A DNA stretch of 64,000 nucleotides from Beta vulgaris subsp. vulgaris (GCF_026745355.1 NC_079203.1:40112492-40176491), one strand, 5' to 3'; shown: positions 36,389 through 48,799, counted from the stretch's first letter. The notes: a model not told the origin generated them from the sequence alone. Numbers and translations are program-made.

Positions 36389-37880
36389 CTAACATAGTGG
36401 CAGTCTATCTCTACATGTTTGGTTTCTTTCATGTAGCACTAGATTAGCAGCAAGGGCCAGGACATCCTTGTTATCACATTTCAGCAAAGTAGGAGGAAGG
36501 TTTTTGAGGCATAGGTCTTTGAGAAAAGCTGAGAGCCAAATCACCTCATAAGTGGTCAGAGCCATTGCTTTGTACTTTGCCTCAGTTGAGGATATTGCCA
36601 CAACTGCTTGCTTCTTAGTCTTCCATGAGACCAGAGATGCACCCAGAAAGATACAATGGCCAGTTGTTGATCTTCCGATAACTGGACAGCTAGCCTAATC
36701 ACTGTCACAGTAGGCAGTGAGTTGGGCTGCTGAGGAGGAAGCTAGCATAATACCTTGGGAATGTGTGCCTATCAAGTACCTCAGGAGCCTTTTAGTTGTG
36801 TGCATATAGACAGAGGTAGGATGTTGCATGTATTGGCTGAGGACCTGGACTGGAAATGCAATGTCTGGACGAGTTATAATGAGATAGATTAACTTGACTA
36901 GTAATCTTTCGTAGATGACTGGATTAGGTGAAGGATCATGTTTGTCAAGGGTAAGTTTTGTGCGGCTGTCAAGAGGAAGGTGGAGAGGTTTGACATTGGT
37001 CATGTTGTATGTGTTCAACAAGTCAAGAGTGTATTTTTTTTTGAGATTAGAAGAATCCATTCTTAGTTCTATCCACTTTAATACCCAAGAAATATCTCAC
37101 AGGACCAAGTTGCTTCATGTGGAAGGTTTTGGACAACAGGGACTGAATGTGTCTTATTTGTGAGAGGTCATTAACACAAATTAAAAAACGTCCACATAGA
37201 TAAGAATGGGTATAATAGTGGTAGGTGTTTGCTGAGTGATCATGCTGTAGTCAGATTTAGACTGAGTCAATCCAAGGTCAATGAGTATGGTAAAGACTTT
37301 AGCAAACCATTTAATGGGGCTTGCTTCTTCTGATGCTACTGTTGTGGTTAGCAATCAGTATGCACATGGGGCCTGTTTTAAGCCATATAGGGACTTTTGA
37401 AGTTTGCACATATTATGATAGATGGTAGATGCAGATTTAGGAAGTGAGGTTGAAAAGATTCTCCAACCATGGTGGGTATATCCTTATGGAAGGGACATAT
37501 AAACATCTTCTAGGAGGTCATCACCATGCCAGTCATGCATTGAAGCTATAGCTAGAAGGGTTCTCACTATTGTCATCTTTGCCGCTGGGGCAAATGTTTC
37601 ATAATAATCCTCTCCATAAGTCTGGCTGTACCCTAAGATGATAAGTCTTGACTTGTATCTTTCAATGGTGCTTTCGACATTGAACTTCACTTTGAACATC
37701 CATTTGCAACCTATTGCTTTTTGCCGGGGGAAGAGTTGTGACTACCCAAGTATTATTGGCTTCTAAGTGCACTTATTTCAGTATTTGTTGCTTGAGTCCA
37801 ATGAGGGTGAGTGATTGCATCATTAAAGGATGTTGGTTCATGAGTGGTGGTAATGTGCGCTAGGAAGCACTAAAACTAAG
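36389..37880 (-). pseudogene. Copia reverse transcriptase and RNase H
   Basis: From right to left on the minus strand. The RT start is VKFNVESTIERYKSRLIILG and YGEDYYETFAPAAKMT, with VRTLLAIASMHDW, at 37699-37484. The catalytic box around 37170-37200 reads IYVDVF instead of YVDD, so the second catalytic Asp is lost. The RT tail (YERLLVKLIYLIITRPDIAF, SQYMQHP) is at 37060-36700. RNase H ([40 protein letters not shown]) is at 36601-36389. Several breaks separate these pieces. Confidence 0.88.
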
Positions 37881-38006
37881 GTTGAATGGTGGTGTGAGTT
37901 AGGTTAGTACTATGGGAGGGATTGGTTAAGGAAGCACCAGTTTTAGGATCTACAAAATCCTTAAAAGCGTGTTTTTGCGACGCTTTTTGACCCATTTGGC
38001 GACGCC

Positions 38007-38088
38007 AAAAAGCGTCGCGAAATTTGCTCGGGACGCTGTCAAAAAGCGTCGCGAAATTTGCTCGGGACGCTGTCAAAAAGCATCGCGC
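38007..38088. repeat. 34-bp subterminal tandem repeat of the CACTA fragment
   Basis: Two full copies, 34 bp apart and starting AAAAAGCGTCGCGAAATTTG at 38007 and 38041, and the start of a third at 38075. Confidence 0.9.
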
Positions 38089-38338
38089 CAATTGAGTAGG
38101 TAAATTACGACGTCTAAAAGCGTTGCCATTCTCGACGCCTAACAGAGTCCCCAATTGTCTCGTCGCGTAAAAGCGTCTTCATTCGCGATGACTTGCAGCA
38201 CCTTGCCGCATCTAAATCTAGACGCTTTTTGGCGTTGTGAAAAGAGAAGTTGACTTCAAATTTTGATATTTGTTTGGCAAAATTTCATGGCTATAAAATG
38301 TATTTCGATTTTTGTAGTTCCTTTTGCTATTTTTCCAA

Positions 38339-38378
38339 ATTATATATATATTATATATATATATATATATTATATATA

Positions 38379-38440
<62 letters not shown>
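38339..38440. repeat. TA microsatellite
   Basis: About 100 bp of nearly pure TA repeats with a few TATT interruptions, within the CACTA fragment. Confidence 0.95.
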
Positions 38441-38444
<4 letters not shown>

Positions 38445-39948
38445 ACATACACATTTACTCTAGAATAAAACAAACATTGAAACTTGAAGATATATAAGAT
38501 AAGAAAAAAAAAATACTTTGATCAATATATTATAAATGTATACTAATATAATTAAAATCTACAAATATTGCTTATTCACCAAAATCCTAACCAATATTTT
38601 TCTATAAACATAATTGCAAATTGTATGTCGAAGTTAAGTCTAATAAAAATATCCAAAGTGAAACCTTGAAAATAAGCTAACTAATAAGATCTAGCGCACT
38701 AGCAAAATAGATGACGATACGATGGTAGCTACTTTGAATCCATCCGTTCTTGATCTGTTATACCTTCATTATTTTCGAGTACCTTTAAAAGGAGAAAAAA
38801 AATACCAAAAAAAAATAATAATCAGTAATGATAATATAAAAGTTTGGAGTTCGTTTAATATATGAAAATAATCTGCACACTACCCCTGATTGGATCACAT
38901 TGTCATATCATCAGTTTAAACTTTTAACATGGCAATAACTCGGACAAAGGAGTAACATATTGAAGATGAACCAAAGGGTCGAACTTAAGAAGAATTCCAC
39001 ATGGAAACATAATACATAATAGATGACCAGATACAAAAACTATGAAACAACTAGCATTTAAAGAATGCAAGGTGCACCAGAAATGTCACGCCACGACTTC
39101 CCACACCATTGCCAAAAGACAAAAAAAGATCAAAAAAATATAGGCTTCAGACAATAAATCCTCTAATCAAACAAAACTACTCAGTGTGATTAACATGAAA
39201 TTGCAAATGGTTATTCAGAATATGAACCTAAATTGGTTGCATGGACACCTTTTAGAAGGGATAATATCTGACTTTTTCCAATAAACTACCAAGTCACAAA
39301 AAGAGAGAACCATATCATGTCAGCATAATTACACCTGAGACTTGGATTTGTGATAGTCTGACATAAGCAACCCAATTCGTAGGGGAAATGCCACCCTCAA
39401 GTCAACTGAAGTCTAATTCTCTTCTATACCTTTGAGGTAACAAGACGCATTTCATTGTAATCCAAGTATTGATAACATTGTTGACAACAACAACATGATA
39501 TCTGTGTCATATACATGATGTACCATGTATCATCCACATTTCACAAGTGATCATGAAATAGAAACAAGCCTAAAACGACTCCATGAAGTACAACACTTCA
39601 ATTCAAGACTGCACCTAATGTTCACTTATTCCCTTCCCAATGTTCACAGATACTAGAATCAATCAAGAGTCAAGACATGGACTTCAACTAAAAGGAGAGG
39701 AGAATGGAGTCAAACGGCTGCTTAGGACTATTGCTATACCTCCTTTTTTCTCATTTACTGAAAGTTGTTCAATACATTTTATAACATTACTACCTTTGAC
39801 AGACACTTATATATACCCTACTAAAATACCCTTGAATCCACCCTTTATTTTTGGCATATACAATTCTATGTACTGTACAATTAAGATAAATACAACCAAT
39901 TATTTATCAGATATCAGATAGTATTCTTCTTTCTGCCTGTTCTCTTTT

Positions 39949-40830
39949 TCATGAATATTTGCCACTCAAAAAATCAACCGCAATATGCAGGAGCTCATAT
40001 CTCCCCATTGTCTCAATATCCTTTTCCTTCTCATCTTTCCCCCTTTTGTCACTATTATTATCAACCCAAGTAAGCAGTAGTTCATTCATAAGGAAGGGGA
40101 ATTTAGGTAAAGTTTGAAAATAGGAAGGTACCTTTTGGTTTGTCACTTCCAAGACTGCTTGGGCACAATCTAAAAGGTGCATTGAAGCCTCTCCTTTACG
40201 AACTTTACCTACTAGTTGAGAAAATTGTCCAACAAGAGTTTTGAGCAGAGAGTTGTTCTCTTGAACTTTGGCTTTCAACAAGCTATTTTCCTTCTTGAGA
40301 ACAGACACTTCTTCTTTGTTCTCTTGGACTTGGGTGTTCAACAATCTATTTTCCTTCTTTATAGTGGACAATTCTTCTTTATCATTCTCCATGAACACGG
40401 TCGTCTTTCGAACTCTTCCACACCCTTGCTTCTTCAGGACACCATGCACCCCGTCAATGTCTCCCTTTCGAACTCCAAGTCCATAACCTACGTGACTTTC
40501 GGGAATCCCTCCACCATACATGGTGTGCTCAAAGGCTTCATCTTCACGTTCTATCAGACTTGGAAGGGTTTGCTTGCTTCAATGATTCAAACTTGGCATA
40601 TGCATCATCCTACACAAATATTAAGATATAAAATATAAGAAGTATTACTTTACAATAAACGGAAGCACGCTTATTATTTTATTTTAATCTGTACTTATAC
40701 CATAAATTCTTCTGTGAGTGTGTCTGGTAGAAAGCTTCCATCCTTTCCAATATGAGCTTTTTTCCAAAGAGTTAATAAACTCATTTTTTCTCCATGCTCA
40801 TCCTCCTAATAATTTTTTAAATGTAAAAAC
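39949..40830 (-). pseudogene. En/Spm-type (Transposase_24-like) transposase fragment
   Basis: The minus strand reads LLTLWKKAHIGKDGSFLPD near 40790-40720, like the WxxxHxRKDGSF motif of plant Ptta/En/Spm transposases. DAYAKFESLKQANPSKSDRT and GGIPESHVGYGLGVRKGDID follow, then a strongly charged coiled coil (ELSTIKKENRLLNTQVQENK). The order fits the C-terminal region of that family (PF03004). A stop and a frameshift near 40540 and the missing N-terminal catalytic part make it a pseudogene. An intron may lie between about 40710 and 40620. Confidence 0.7.
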
Positions 40831-40860
40831 GATCATAGAAAATTTTTACAAGATTAGTTA

Positions 40861-41135
40861 CATATATATATTCCATTGGCAAGCTGGACATTTTCAAAGT
40901 GAGAGATGGTTATAGTATCACCAGTGGGCAGGTTAATTGTAAGAGAGTTCTGAGTGGAATTGGTGGAGTTGAGGTTATGAAGGGAAGGTGTCATGCGATT
41001 CGAAGCGTTTGAATCAACCCACTCTTGGTTGGGTAAGGTAGCATTGTGACTAGAGTGTGTCATTCTAGAGGACTGCTGGTCTAGTTCTTCATCTGTTTCA
41101 GTGCCCTTCATAGAGGCCATTTGAGGCAACAATTT
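40861..41135 (-). pseudogene. Copia protease (active site altered)
   Basis: Contains EWVDSNASNRMTPSLHN and LPTGDTITISHFENVQLANG, matching the Copia retropepsin pattern WxxDSGASxHM and the downstream LPxGxxxxIxHxGxVxL. Asp-Ser-Gly-Ala has become Asp-Ser-Asn-Ala. It is cut at its C-terminal side by the CACTA fragment. Confidence 0.82.
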
Positions 41136-41183
41136 GGCTAGTTGTTCAAGTTGTTGGGGTGTAAGAAGGAGGCCAGTGGTTTG

Positions 41184-42130
41184 CTAGGTTCCATGTGCTG
41201 CATTAGCTGCAATTCTAGGATTATTAGAGGAGCTAGGATTCCAGGTGGGTGGGTTATCAAAGGACCTGGTATGAGGATAAGGTGGTTTGGGTTTGAAATT
41301 GTTGTTTGGTTCGTAGTTTGTGTGTTTAGGATGCCCCTTTGGAAAGCCTACAACCAACCAACATTTGTCTTTATTGTATCCTCTCTTTCCACAAGCTCCA
41401 CAAGAGGTGAATCTCTCAGGATATGTCTTGCTATACATAAAAGACACTTCAATCTCCATTTTAGGAGGTTGCAAGAGCTCTCTTTGAGCTTCTTCTTGCT
41501 ACAGTGCACACATGCAATTTCTACATATGGTAATAGTGATAATAGTAGCAGCTGACTTCTTTGAGGGTTATAAACATCATTTAACCCATTCAAAAATTGA
41601 AACAACTTGGATTATTCTCTTTGCAAACCAATAGTGTCAAGCAATCTTTACGCTTTAGCAGTTAGGTTAATCATAACAGTGAACATATTTAAAGAGTCTA
41701 ACTCTTTCAACAAAGACCTCATTGCAGTGTAATATTCATCCACATTCAAGATTGTTGTTTGGTGTCATACAATTCTTTGCTTAGATTATATTTTCAAGAC
41801 CCATTAGTGAGAGAAAATCTATTTTCCAGATCGTCCAAATATCTTTCGTAGATTTCATAAACATGACAAATTTTTTAACAGTAGGAGACAGATTGTGAGT
41901 GATCTAAGCAATTATCGTGTGATTGCAGGTTTCCCACATTGCTGCTTTTATCTCATCATCAGTAGGTTTGGTCACAATGCCTTCAACAAATCCTATTTAC
42001 CTTTTTGAAGCAAGTTGAATCTCCATTGCTCTACATCAGGTTATATAATCAGTTGAACCATGTAGTTTGTCAACTTGTATAGAAGTTCCTCCATCAGAAG
42101 GATGTATAATAAATGGTTCATCATTTCTTC
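41184..42130 (-). pseudogene. Copia gag with zinc knuckle
   Basis: From the right: GGTSIQVDKLHGSTDYITWC and AMEIQLASKR (gag N-terminal domain), IWTIWKIDFLSLMG, then FQFLNGLNDVYNPQRSQLLL. The zinc knuckle is CGACGKRGYNKDKCW, with Tyr in the place of the usual His, followed by VVGFPKGHPKH. Multiple stops lie between 41630 and 42130. Confidence 0.85.
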
Positions 42131-42319
42131 AAGTGATATTCTAGACAATTTTACAAGAATAAGCAGAACAGAAAAAGTGAAGAAAAGAGGTTTTCGAAGC
42201 AGAAAATATCAGAGGCTCAATTTTTGAGTAGGGTAAGGATTTAGGAAGGAAAGAGAAAGCTGTTGTGCACAAATTTAGGAAAAAGGGGAGGATTAGGGTT
42301 GTTATCCGCTGAGCCACAT

Positions 42320-42336
42320 GTATGGCTCTGACACCA
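42320..42336 (-). promoter_or_regulatory. Primer-binding site of the Copia element
   Basis: The minus strand reads TGGTGTCAGAGCCATAC directly inside the 5' LTR. It matches the plant initiator-Met tRNA site (TGGTATCAGAGC) except for one A-to-G change. Confidence 0.9.
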
Positions 42337-42615
42337 TGAAGACTGAAATTTTTAGGATCTTTTAGCACATGGCAGAGAGAATAAAAGGAAGAGAGAGTAA
42401 TAGAAATGAGGGAATATCAACACATATATTTCATTTTCCGAAATATTGTGAGCAGTACAACATCCTTAAATAGTAGTGAGCTAGGAAAAGGACAAAAGAA
42501 ATTAATAGCTATAATTACAGCTCATGGCCTAGGTGTCCAAGGACAAAGCAACAACTATATTAGGAATTAAGGCTAACATAATTAGAAATCATTAATTTAC
42601 TACTATATCATCTCA
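42337..42615 (-). repeat. 5' LTR of the Copia element
   Basis: See the partner LTR at 35937-36237. It is bounded inside by the primer-binding site and ends at CATCTCA outside. Confidence 0.92.
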
Positions 42616-42943
42616 TTAAGAGAGAAATGAAAATTACAAATGCATCCTTCGATATATTATCCTTAGATTTGGACTTGTTTGAATTAGGTGAATGTGAATC
42701 ACTTGACATTTCCTAATTAATCGATAAACATTAATGAATTACATTATCAAACCAATTAATTCCAAAAAGAAGGCCAAAATTAACAAAATGATTGAAACAA
42801 ACATTTGTCAAATATCAGTCTGTCAATTTTATAGAGTAAAATTGAAGATATACATAACTAATAATTTTTACTGAATTACATGAGAAAATGAAGTCTTAAG
42901 ATAATCATTTACTCAAAAGTCAACTTTGAAACACCCTAACAAG

Positions 42944-43516
42944 TAGGGGTGAGCAGAAATTTCGGGTACCCAGACCCAGTCTCGGACCCGGCATGGACCC
43001 GCCGGGTCCGGATCCGGACCCGGTCCAATTGGGTCCGGGTCTGGGTCCAAAAAAATGGACCCAGTTGCATCTGGTTCCAATTATGGGTAGTATTTTTTTG
43101 GACCCAGTACCTGGTGGGTACCCGGTTTGACCGGTCCCGGCTCTGGGTATCCGGTTGGAGCGGGTATAAGTCCGGGTACCCAGTACTTAGAATTGGTTTT
43201 TTTTCATATACTCATATAGAATTGGTAATAGGATAATAGTTGTTAAGTAAAAAATTAGTATTTAGTAGGCCTTTAGGCCGATTTATTTTTTTAAAAAAAT
43301 TTATAGCTCAATTGGCCCATCTTAGTATGTTGTTAAACTTACAACTGGGTACCCAGTTCTGGACCTGGTACCCACCGGTTCCGGGTCTGGGTCCAAAAAT
43401 TTAGGACCCGGTTGGACCAATTCCAATTCCAGATTTTGAATACCCAGTGGGTCCGGGTCTGGGTCTGGGTCCGGGTCTATAAAATTCTACCGGGTACCCG
43501 GTTGTGCTCACCCCTA
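42944..43516. mobile_element. Non-autonomous hAT element (573 bp), GC-rich
   Basis: The terminal inverted repeats TAGGGGTGAGCA and TGCTCACCCCTA are perfect over 12 bp. The target duplication CTAACAAG (42936-42943 and 43517-43524) is a perfect 8 bp, diagnostic for hAT. The interior is mostly repeats of GGGTCCGGGTCT/GACCCGGTACCC-like words in both orientations around a short AT-rich core (43200-43330). No transposase is present. Confidence 0.95.
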
Positions 43517-43671
43517 CTAACAAGATGGATGTTTATCTATTGATCATGTGAGACTGAATCATCAAAAACTTCTTGCTTATAGTTTCTCCACGAGGAACAA
43601 CACAACTATAACCCTAGGAAGATTTGAAACAAAAAATCCATGAGCATACATAATCAAACCTCATAATCCTC

Positions 43672-45120
43672 CTATTTTGTGGACTTGATTGATCCAAAAG
43701 GCGAAATGAAAGTCTCATAATAACGTCCTAGACCGTCTACTTGAACATCACTAAAATATGCTTCTCCTTGAGATTGTATTTGAGTATTTAGGTCAATAAT
43801 CTTGAAGTGCTCTGCAAAGCATGGTGCACTTACTCCATCATATAGAAAAAGCTTTTCGGTGGGAAAGACACAAAGACAATGTAAGTCTCCATGATGAACA
43901 TAACTCGTTTTCTCCCAAGAACTCAAGTCATCATGTCATTTCAGGGTCCAAACATCAGACTTAATTGATTGATACAGTTGGCAATGTATTACCAGGCAAC
44001 CATTATTTACAAAGAAGTTTGTATGATAGTACTTAATAAGCCAATCCATGAACGGAAGTTCTTTCAATTGTTCATTGACTAAATCAAACCCCAATTTGTG
44101 CTTGGGCCACCTCTCCTCCCAACCATGTTTTTGGGGGAAACCGATACAAAATATCGTTAAATACCATTGCATTATAGCTCAAATGTTCACCATAGTAACA
44201 AATCCTATTAAGATCGCAAATTCTCTTCCATTTCTTAGTTCTCAAAGAATACACATTGTAAAGGATAGAATCTTCATCAATACCGTGAGAGGTACAAATT
44301 AGTAGGTGCACACGTTCATATGGTGGGGGAAGGTGCGCAAGATGAACATCAAACACCAAGTTATGAACACAAAGACCAATTACCAATGAACATATACTAA
44401 CAGATTTGTACATATGTTCAGTTGGCTTGTTAGCCATGTACATGTGTTCATTTGACTTGTTATTCATGTACATTTTGGCTTGTTAACCATGCATATTTAC
44501 ACACCTTCCTCACCATACGGACGTATGCAACATATATAGATTATGTAAGAGGCCATTAAACCATTTGGTATAAAAGGAGCAACAATCTTGAAGTCATCTA
44601 CTACGGATGATGTACAACCAAACCAACTAATTATGGCTAAGTGATTAGAAGAATTAGGGTTTTCAATTTTACAGTAGTCTTGTGTAGCAGGATTGCATAT
44701 AGAGAAGAATGGGTATTCATTTTGTGGTAATTCTTCTAAACCATCCATATCATATACATGAAAGTAATTATACAAGCAAACGAGGCCATTAAAAGAACCT
44801 AAATATCGTACTATGGGATTTTGGTGTGGTTCACAACCCAATTTAAGACTAAAATCTAGTTGTACAAGGTCTTTGAAATTGTTGTTGTGCTCATCATAAG
44901 GTAATAACATGAATTTTGATGTATCGATAATAGTGTATATGATAAATTGATCGGGAGATGAAGAAGAGAAATTGAAGTAGGTGTATGCAAATTTAGGAAA
45001 ACAAATAAGAGAATGCCAAAATTTTGAAAAAGATTTGAAACAAATTAGAGTTTTTACCTGGAGTCTTGACAGAATTTGATCTAGTATGAGGTGTTCGGGA
45101 AGAGTTGGATTTGTTGGCAA
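43672..45120 (-). pseudogene. F-box protein gene, decayed
   Basis: The frame opens with MPTNPTLPEHLILDQILSRL followed by QVKTLICFKSFSKFWHSLIC, an N-terminal F-box that would bind SKP1 in an SCF ubiquitin ligase. The usual F-box-associated C-terminal region follows: YLGSFNGLVCLYN, FSICNPATQDY, VYSLRTKKWKRI and NDILYRF, then, after a frameshift near 44130, LGFDLVNEQLKELPF and SDVWTLK. It breaks at a 30-bp repeat insertion (44405-44497), at the frameshift near 44130 and at a stop near 43937. Such genes usually form one exon of 350-420 codons, and this fits that length when read through the breaks. The product is probably lost. Confidence 0.8.
44405..44497. repeat. 30-bp minisatellite within the F-box pseudogene
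   Basis: Nearly three copies of a unit resembling TGTACATGTGTTCATTTGAC + TTGTTATTCA. The frame coming from the N-terminal part ends at this array. Confidence 0.85.
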
Positions 45121-47230
45121 AATATTGGAGTTGTTGTTCGGTGATGGGTTTTAAAATATATACTGGTGCACGTGTCTGTTTAGCATAAACTGACAAATAC
45201 AGGTCGATCCACATGAAAAGGAGTTCTATAGATTTATGCTCAATTATTTAACTACTTCAAGAGAGGAATTTGATTGAAGAATTAATAACTAAATTGGAAT
45301 AAACTAGAACACAAAAGGATGTGAGTTTATCAAATTATTAAAAACTTAGGGTAATCGATCAGTCTACCATGCTTATACCAACTTAATCACTACAATATAG
45401 TTCAAAAATACTTGCATTGAGGTTCGAATAATTAGAGTATTTCGTTAATCCTACAGTAGGGCATTAACAACTCTTAGATTAACATATGCCAGTACGGTCG
45501 CTCAACATAATCAAACCTACATATTGTAACAAGCCTCTAATTAATATGATCTTTCGATTTTAACTCCTATTAGCTAAACATAACTCATGATATTGCACAA
45601 TTACATGCATTAATTGCCTCACCCCTCAGATAGGAAAATCACAGTTCAAAAATATTTTCATGACTAAGAAACGTTCAAGAAGAAAAAATTCAAGTTTAGC
45701 TGTTCAGATTAATCTAACTACCAATCACCCAAGCAAATTGTTAAACTCAATTGAGTTACATGACATGCACATCCTGAAAGGGTGCTCACCAAGGTGTTAC
45801 TCTTCTCAATCTTGTGGCAGGCAAAGAATGTGCCCGAACACTCACCGACCCGACCCATAGATATCCCTTCCCACTCACTCTCTCATGTATTTAATAAGGT
45901 ATAATGCCACTCATTCTAATCAAGTCGACTCGATTAGCAGACATACTCTTTAACTTTGACAAACTGACTCTACATCTATCCAATAAACAATGTAAATACA
46001 ATCTCAAGAGGACTTTTTAGGGTTGTAATGGGGCTTAGGTAAGGGTAAGGAATATGTATAGGAAATGTGGTGGAAAAACCAAGAATGAGGGAGCAAAAGT
46101 CACTAAAAACAAGGCCAAGTGAGTCTTATGCATCACCCAAAACACAAATCCAATAACAATGTCCAAACTCTATGAATCAATAAAATCTTCAACAAACCCA
46201 TCCTTGAAGCAATATAATGGATTTTTCTTTGCAAACAATGTGAAAGAAGGAATTTTGAACTTTTTTCAATATTTCTTTTCTTTTTCTTTGCATTTTTTCG
46301 ATCCAATATTCACATTTATATCTCACTTTGCTTATTCTTTTCTTTTTCTTAAACTTCGAACCATACAAAACACAATCATCTCCATCCAAAGTAACTCATA
46401 AAAACCATCTCAGAAACTAACTTATACAAATGCTCACCAAGATAGGCTTAGGAATAATATCATAGTAAGGGCCATGGGCGGGTAATGAGGTTTAGTAACA
46501 TGAAATATTCATTAGGCTCAACGGGGCTAAGGAGGATAATAGTATATAAAAAAATCACTCAGAGGCTCGAGAATTAGACAAAAGAAAGCCTCTATCATAA
46601 CAATTGCCACAAGTCATCAGATATCAGTAAGTACATTGTCAAAGTCAAGATCAATCAGCTAATGAGGAACTAACACACAAGAAACAGACTGGATAATGAC
46701 ATGAATCCAATAGGAAAGAGACAAGCATCGCAGTCTAACCATTTCAGGCATGCAGTCAAATGCAATGTATATTAATCATAATCTGCTTAGAGTCATAGTA
46801 ATCAAACATCACATCATAGCCTCACAATTACAAATTCCCAGCTATCCAGAAAACAAAGTCAAATCATTTTTCAATCAAAATATAGCATGGGGCACAGGGA
46901 GGCAATCAAACGAGTCATGAACATTGTATTTTTGTATTTTTTTCAGCAACTTTTTTTTTCGAAAGCAAATAAATCTAGCCTTAGAAAGCAAAAAAAAATC
47001 TACACTAAAAGGGAGTAAAAGAGAGAGAAAATACATACAAAAATCCTCCCCCAAGCTGAGCGTGGCAATGTCCTTATTAGTGCCGCAAGATGAACTATAG
47101 GACGATGCTCAGAGGATAAATTAACGTTAGTATTCTCCCGTTCTCTCACTCTCTAAAAGGGAAAAATGAAAAAATAATGAAAAAAGAGATAAGAAAAAAA
47201 ACTACGGGTTGCCTCCCACACATCGCTGGT
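45121..47230. other. Repeat-derived non-coding DNA between the F-box pseudogene and the Athila-like remnant
   Basis: No coding frame is recognised. The segment around 47190-47260 (GGGTTGCCTCCCAC, AGCGTGGCAATG) resembles the stretch that follows the protease in Athila-type elements, so at least its right part is probably retroelement tail. No matching LTR is seen. Confidence 0.45.
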
Positions 47231-47267
47231 TTATAGAGGTCCCCACGATAATATTACCTCCTCAATC

Positions 47268-48760
47268 TCAAATCGGAGGGGTTTGGCAATGAGTGCCCCC
47301 CCTCATCAAACATTTCCTCCTTATAAGACTGGCACTATGGCTTGCAGTCGGGCACGTTACCTCAGGTGCATAGGTAGAATGCACATTTTTCATAACCACC
47401 GATCTTTTTCCCTTTTCAACCTGAGGTCCTTCCAAATTATCGATAATGAAGGCATCGACTTCAGCATCGATGCTTGGGGAAACATCCATAGTAAGTGCAA
47501 CTTCTAGAGGGTCAGCACAAAGCATTCGCGGGAGTGCAGATGGAACAATCTCCTCAAGAATGTCCATCCTACAGCAAGTTTGCTCAAGCATAGGAGACTT
47601 AAGTTTAAAAGTGACATGATCATCACCAACACTCAAAGTCAACGACCCAGACTTGACATCTATAACAGAACCAACAGTACACAAAAATGGCCTACCAAGA
47701 ATAATAGGAAGTTGGGCATCCTCCTCCATATCAAGTACAACAAAATAAACAGGAATATAAAACTTTTCCACCCTAACAGGTACGTCTTCTAAAACACCTA
47801 GAGGGTATTTTATAGAATGATTGACCATTTGCAAAGTAATTTGAGTGCACTTAAGTGCTCCCATATTCAGTTTCTTAGAAACAGACAAAGGCATGACAGA
47901 CACAGATGCACCTAAATCACACACAATGCCTTATCTATAAATAATGCACGTACATGGAAAGGGATGGAAAACTACCAGGATCCTTCAACTTAGGTGGGGT
48001 TCTATTTTGTAAAACAACAGTACACTCTTCATTTAGAGCGACTCGATCTACCCCACCAAAGTCTTTCTTTTTAGTAATCATGTCTTTCAAAAACATAACA
48101 TAAACAGGCACTTGAGAAAAAGTTCATTAAAAGGAATTGTTACCTCAAGGTTCTTGACCGTAACTAGGAACTTACCAAGTTGCTAATCGACCTTTGACTT
48201 CTACATCCTATGGGGAAAAGGTAGCCTTGGTGAAATAGGCATTTCAGAAACCTTTTCCTTCGACTTTCTTGTCTGATCTTCCTTAGCTAGTTCGACCTTA
48301 GACATCAAACTCTTCCCCGCTTCAAACAAAGTGTAAAAGCATTAACAGTCTCCTTGGGGATGGGTTGCTCCGGCAGATGACCTGGTTGCCTCTTTGCATT
48401 ATTTTCGGCCACATGAGCAGGTTGATTCTCCAAGTGTTTGGTAGTGTTCTTCAAATCCTTGACGCTCTCTTCATGACTCTTTTGCATAGAAACCATCACC
48501 ATCATCAGATTAGACATGATAGGCTATTGAAAGCTGGCATTGTGAGAAACTTACTACTGATAGCCTTGGTGTGAAGGCCAATTGAAACCAGGTGGGGGGT
48601 TCCGAGAAGCCCCTTGGTAATATTGTTGTCTAGCAGCATGTTATGGTGGGTTGATGAGGTAGTTGGTAGGAAGTTTGTGGTAGAGGTTGAGGATTCTAAA
48701 CATTGTTGCTTTTGTAGGAAAAGTTGGGGTGATCCCTCCAACCTGGGTTTAATGTGTTAG
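47268..48760 (-). pseudogene. Athila-like Ty3/gypsy gag-protease remnant
   Basis: The left part (47924-47268) is an open retropepsin-like frame: MCDLGASVSVMPLSVSKKLN with the catalytic DLGA, then GVLEDVPVRVEKFYIPVYF and LPIILGRPFL. This matches the protease of Athila-type elements. To its right, in several frames, are degraded gag C-terminal pieces (HLPEQPIPKETVNAF, and a Pro/Gln-rich tract like YQPPQP). RT and later domains are missing on the left, and the gag core is missing on the right. Confidence 0.8.
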
Positions 48761-48799
48761 AATATGGGTTGTGTGGAGGTTTCTGCTGAAAAGCATTTG

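Larger units (their letters stand above)
37949..40860 (-). mobile_element. CACTA transposon fragment inside the Copia element
   Basis: The left end has a degenerate terminus (CTACAAAATCC) followed by subterminal copies of AAAAAGCGTCGCG and related GACGC motifs up to about 38240, typical for CACTA. The right half encodes, on the minus strand, an En/Spm-type transposase segment (see separate entry). No right terminal repeat is found, and the transposase sequence runs straight into Copia protease near 40860. The element is therefore truncated on that side, and no target duplication can be scored. Confidence 0.75.
35937..42615 (-). mobile_element. Ty1/copia LTR retrotransposon with an inserted CACTA fragment
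   Basis: Two LTRs of about 280-300 bp (35937-36237 and 42337-42615) flank a minus-strand series: primer-binding site, gag, zinc knuckle, protease, [CACTA fragment], RT, RNase H. This order identifies Copia. Integrase is not found; it should lie where the CACTA fragment is. Many stops and frameshifts are present. I see no clear 5-bp target duplication. Confidence 0.9.

Noticed and set aside
38200..38470. Frames over the second TA repeat
   Set aside because: Same cause: TA repeat, not coding.
39640..39921. 93-codon plus-strand frame within the CACTA fragment
   Set aside because: Opposite to the transposase remnant, and no motif recognised.
35937..42620. 9-bp near-match ATTCAGAGA/ATTAAGAGA as Copia target duplication
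   Set aside because: The wrong length for Copia (5 bp), and it would require moving the LTR end two bases; treated as coincidence.
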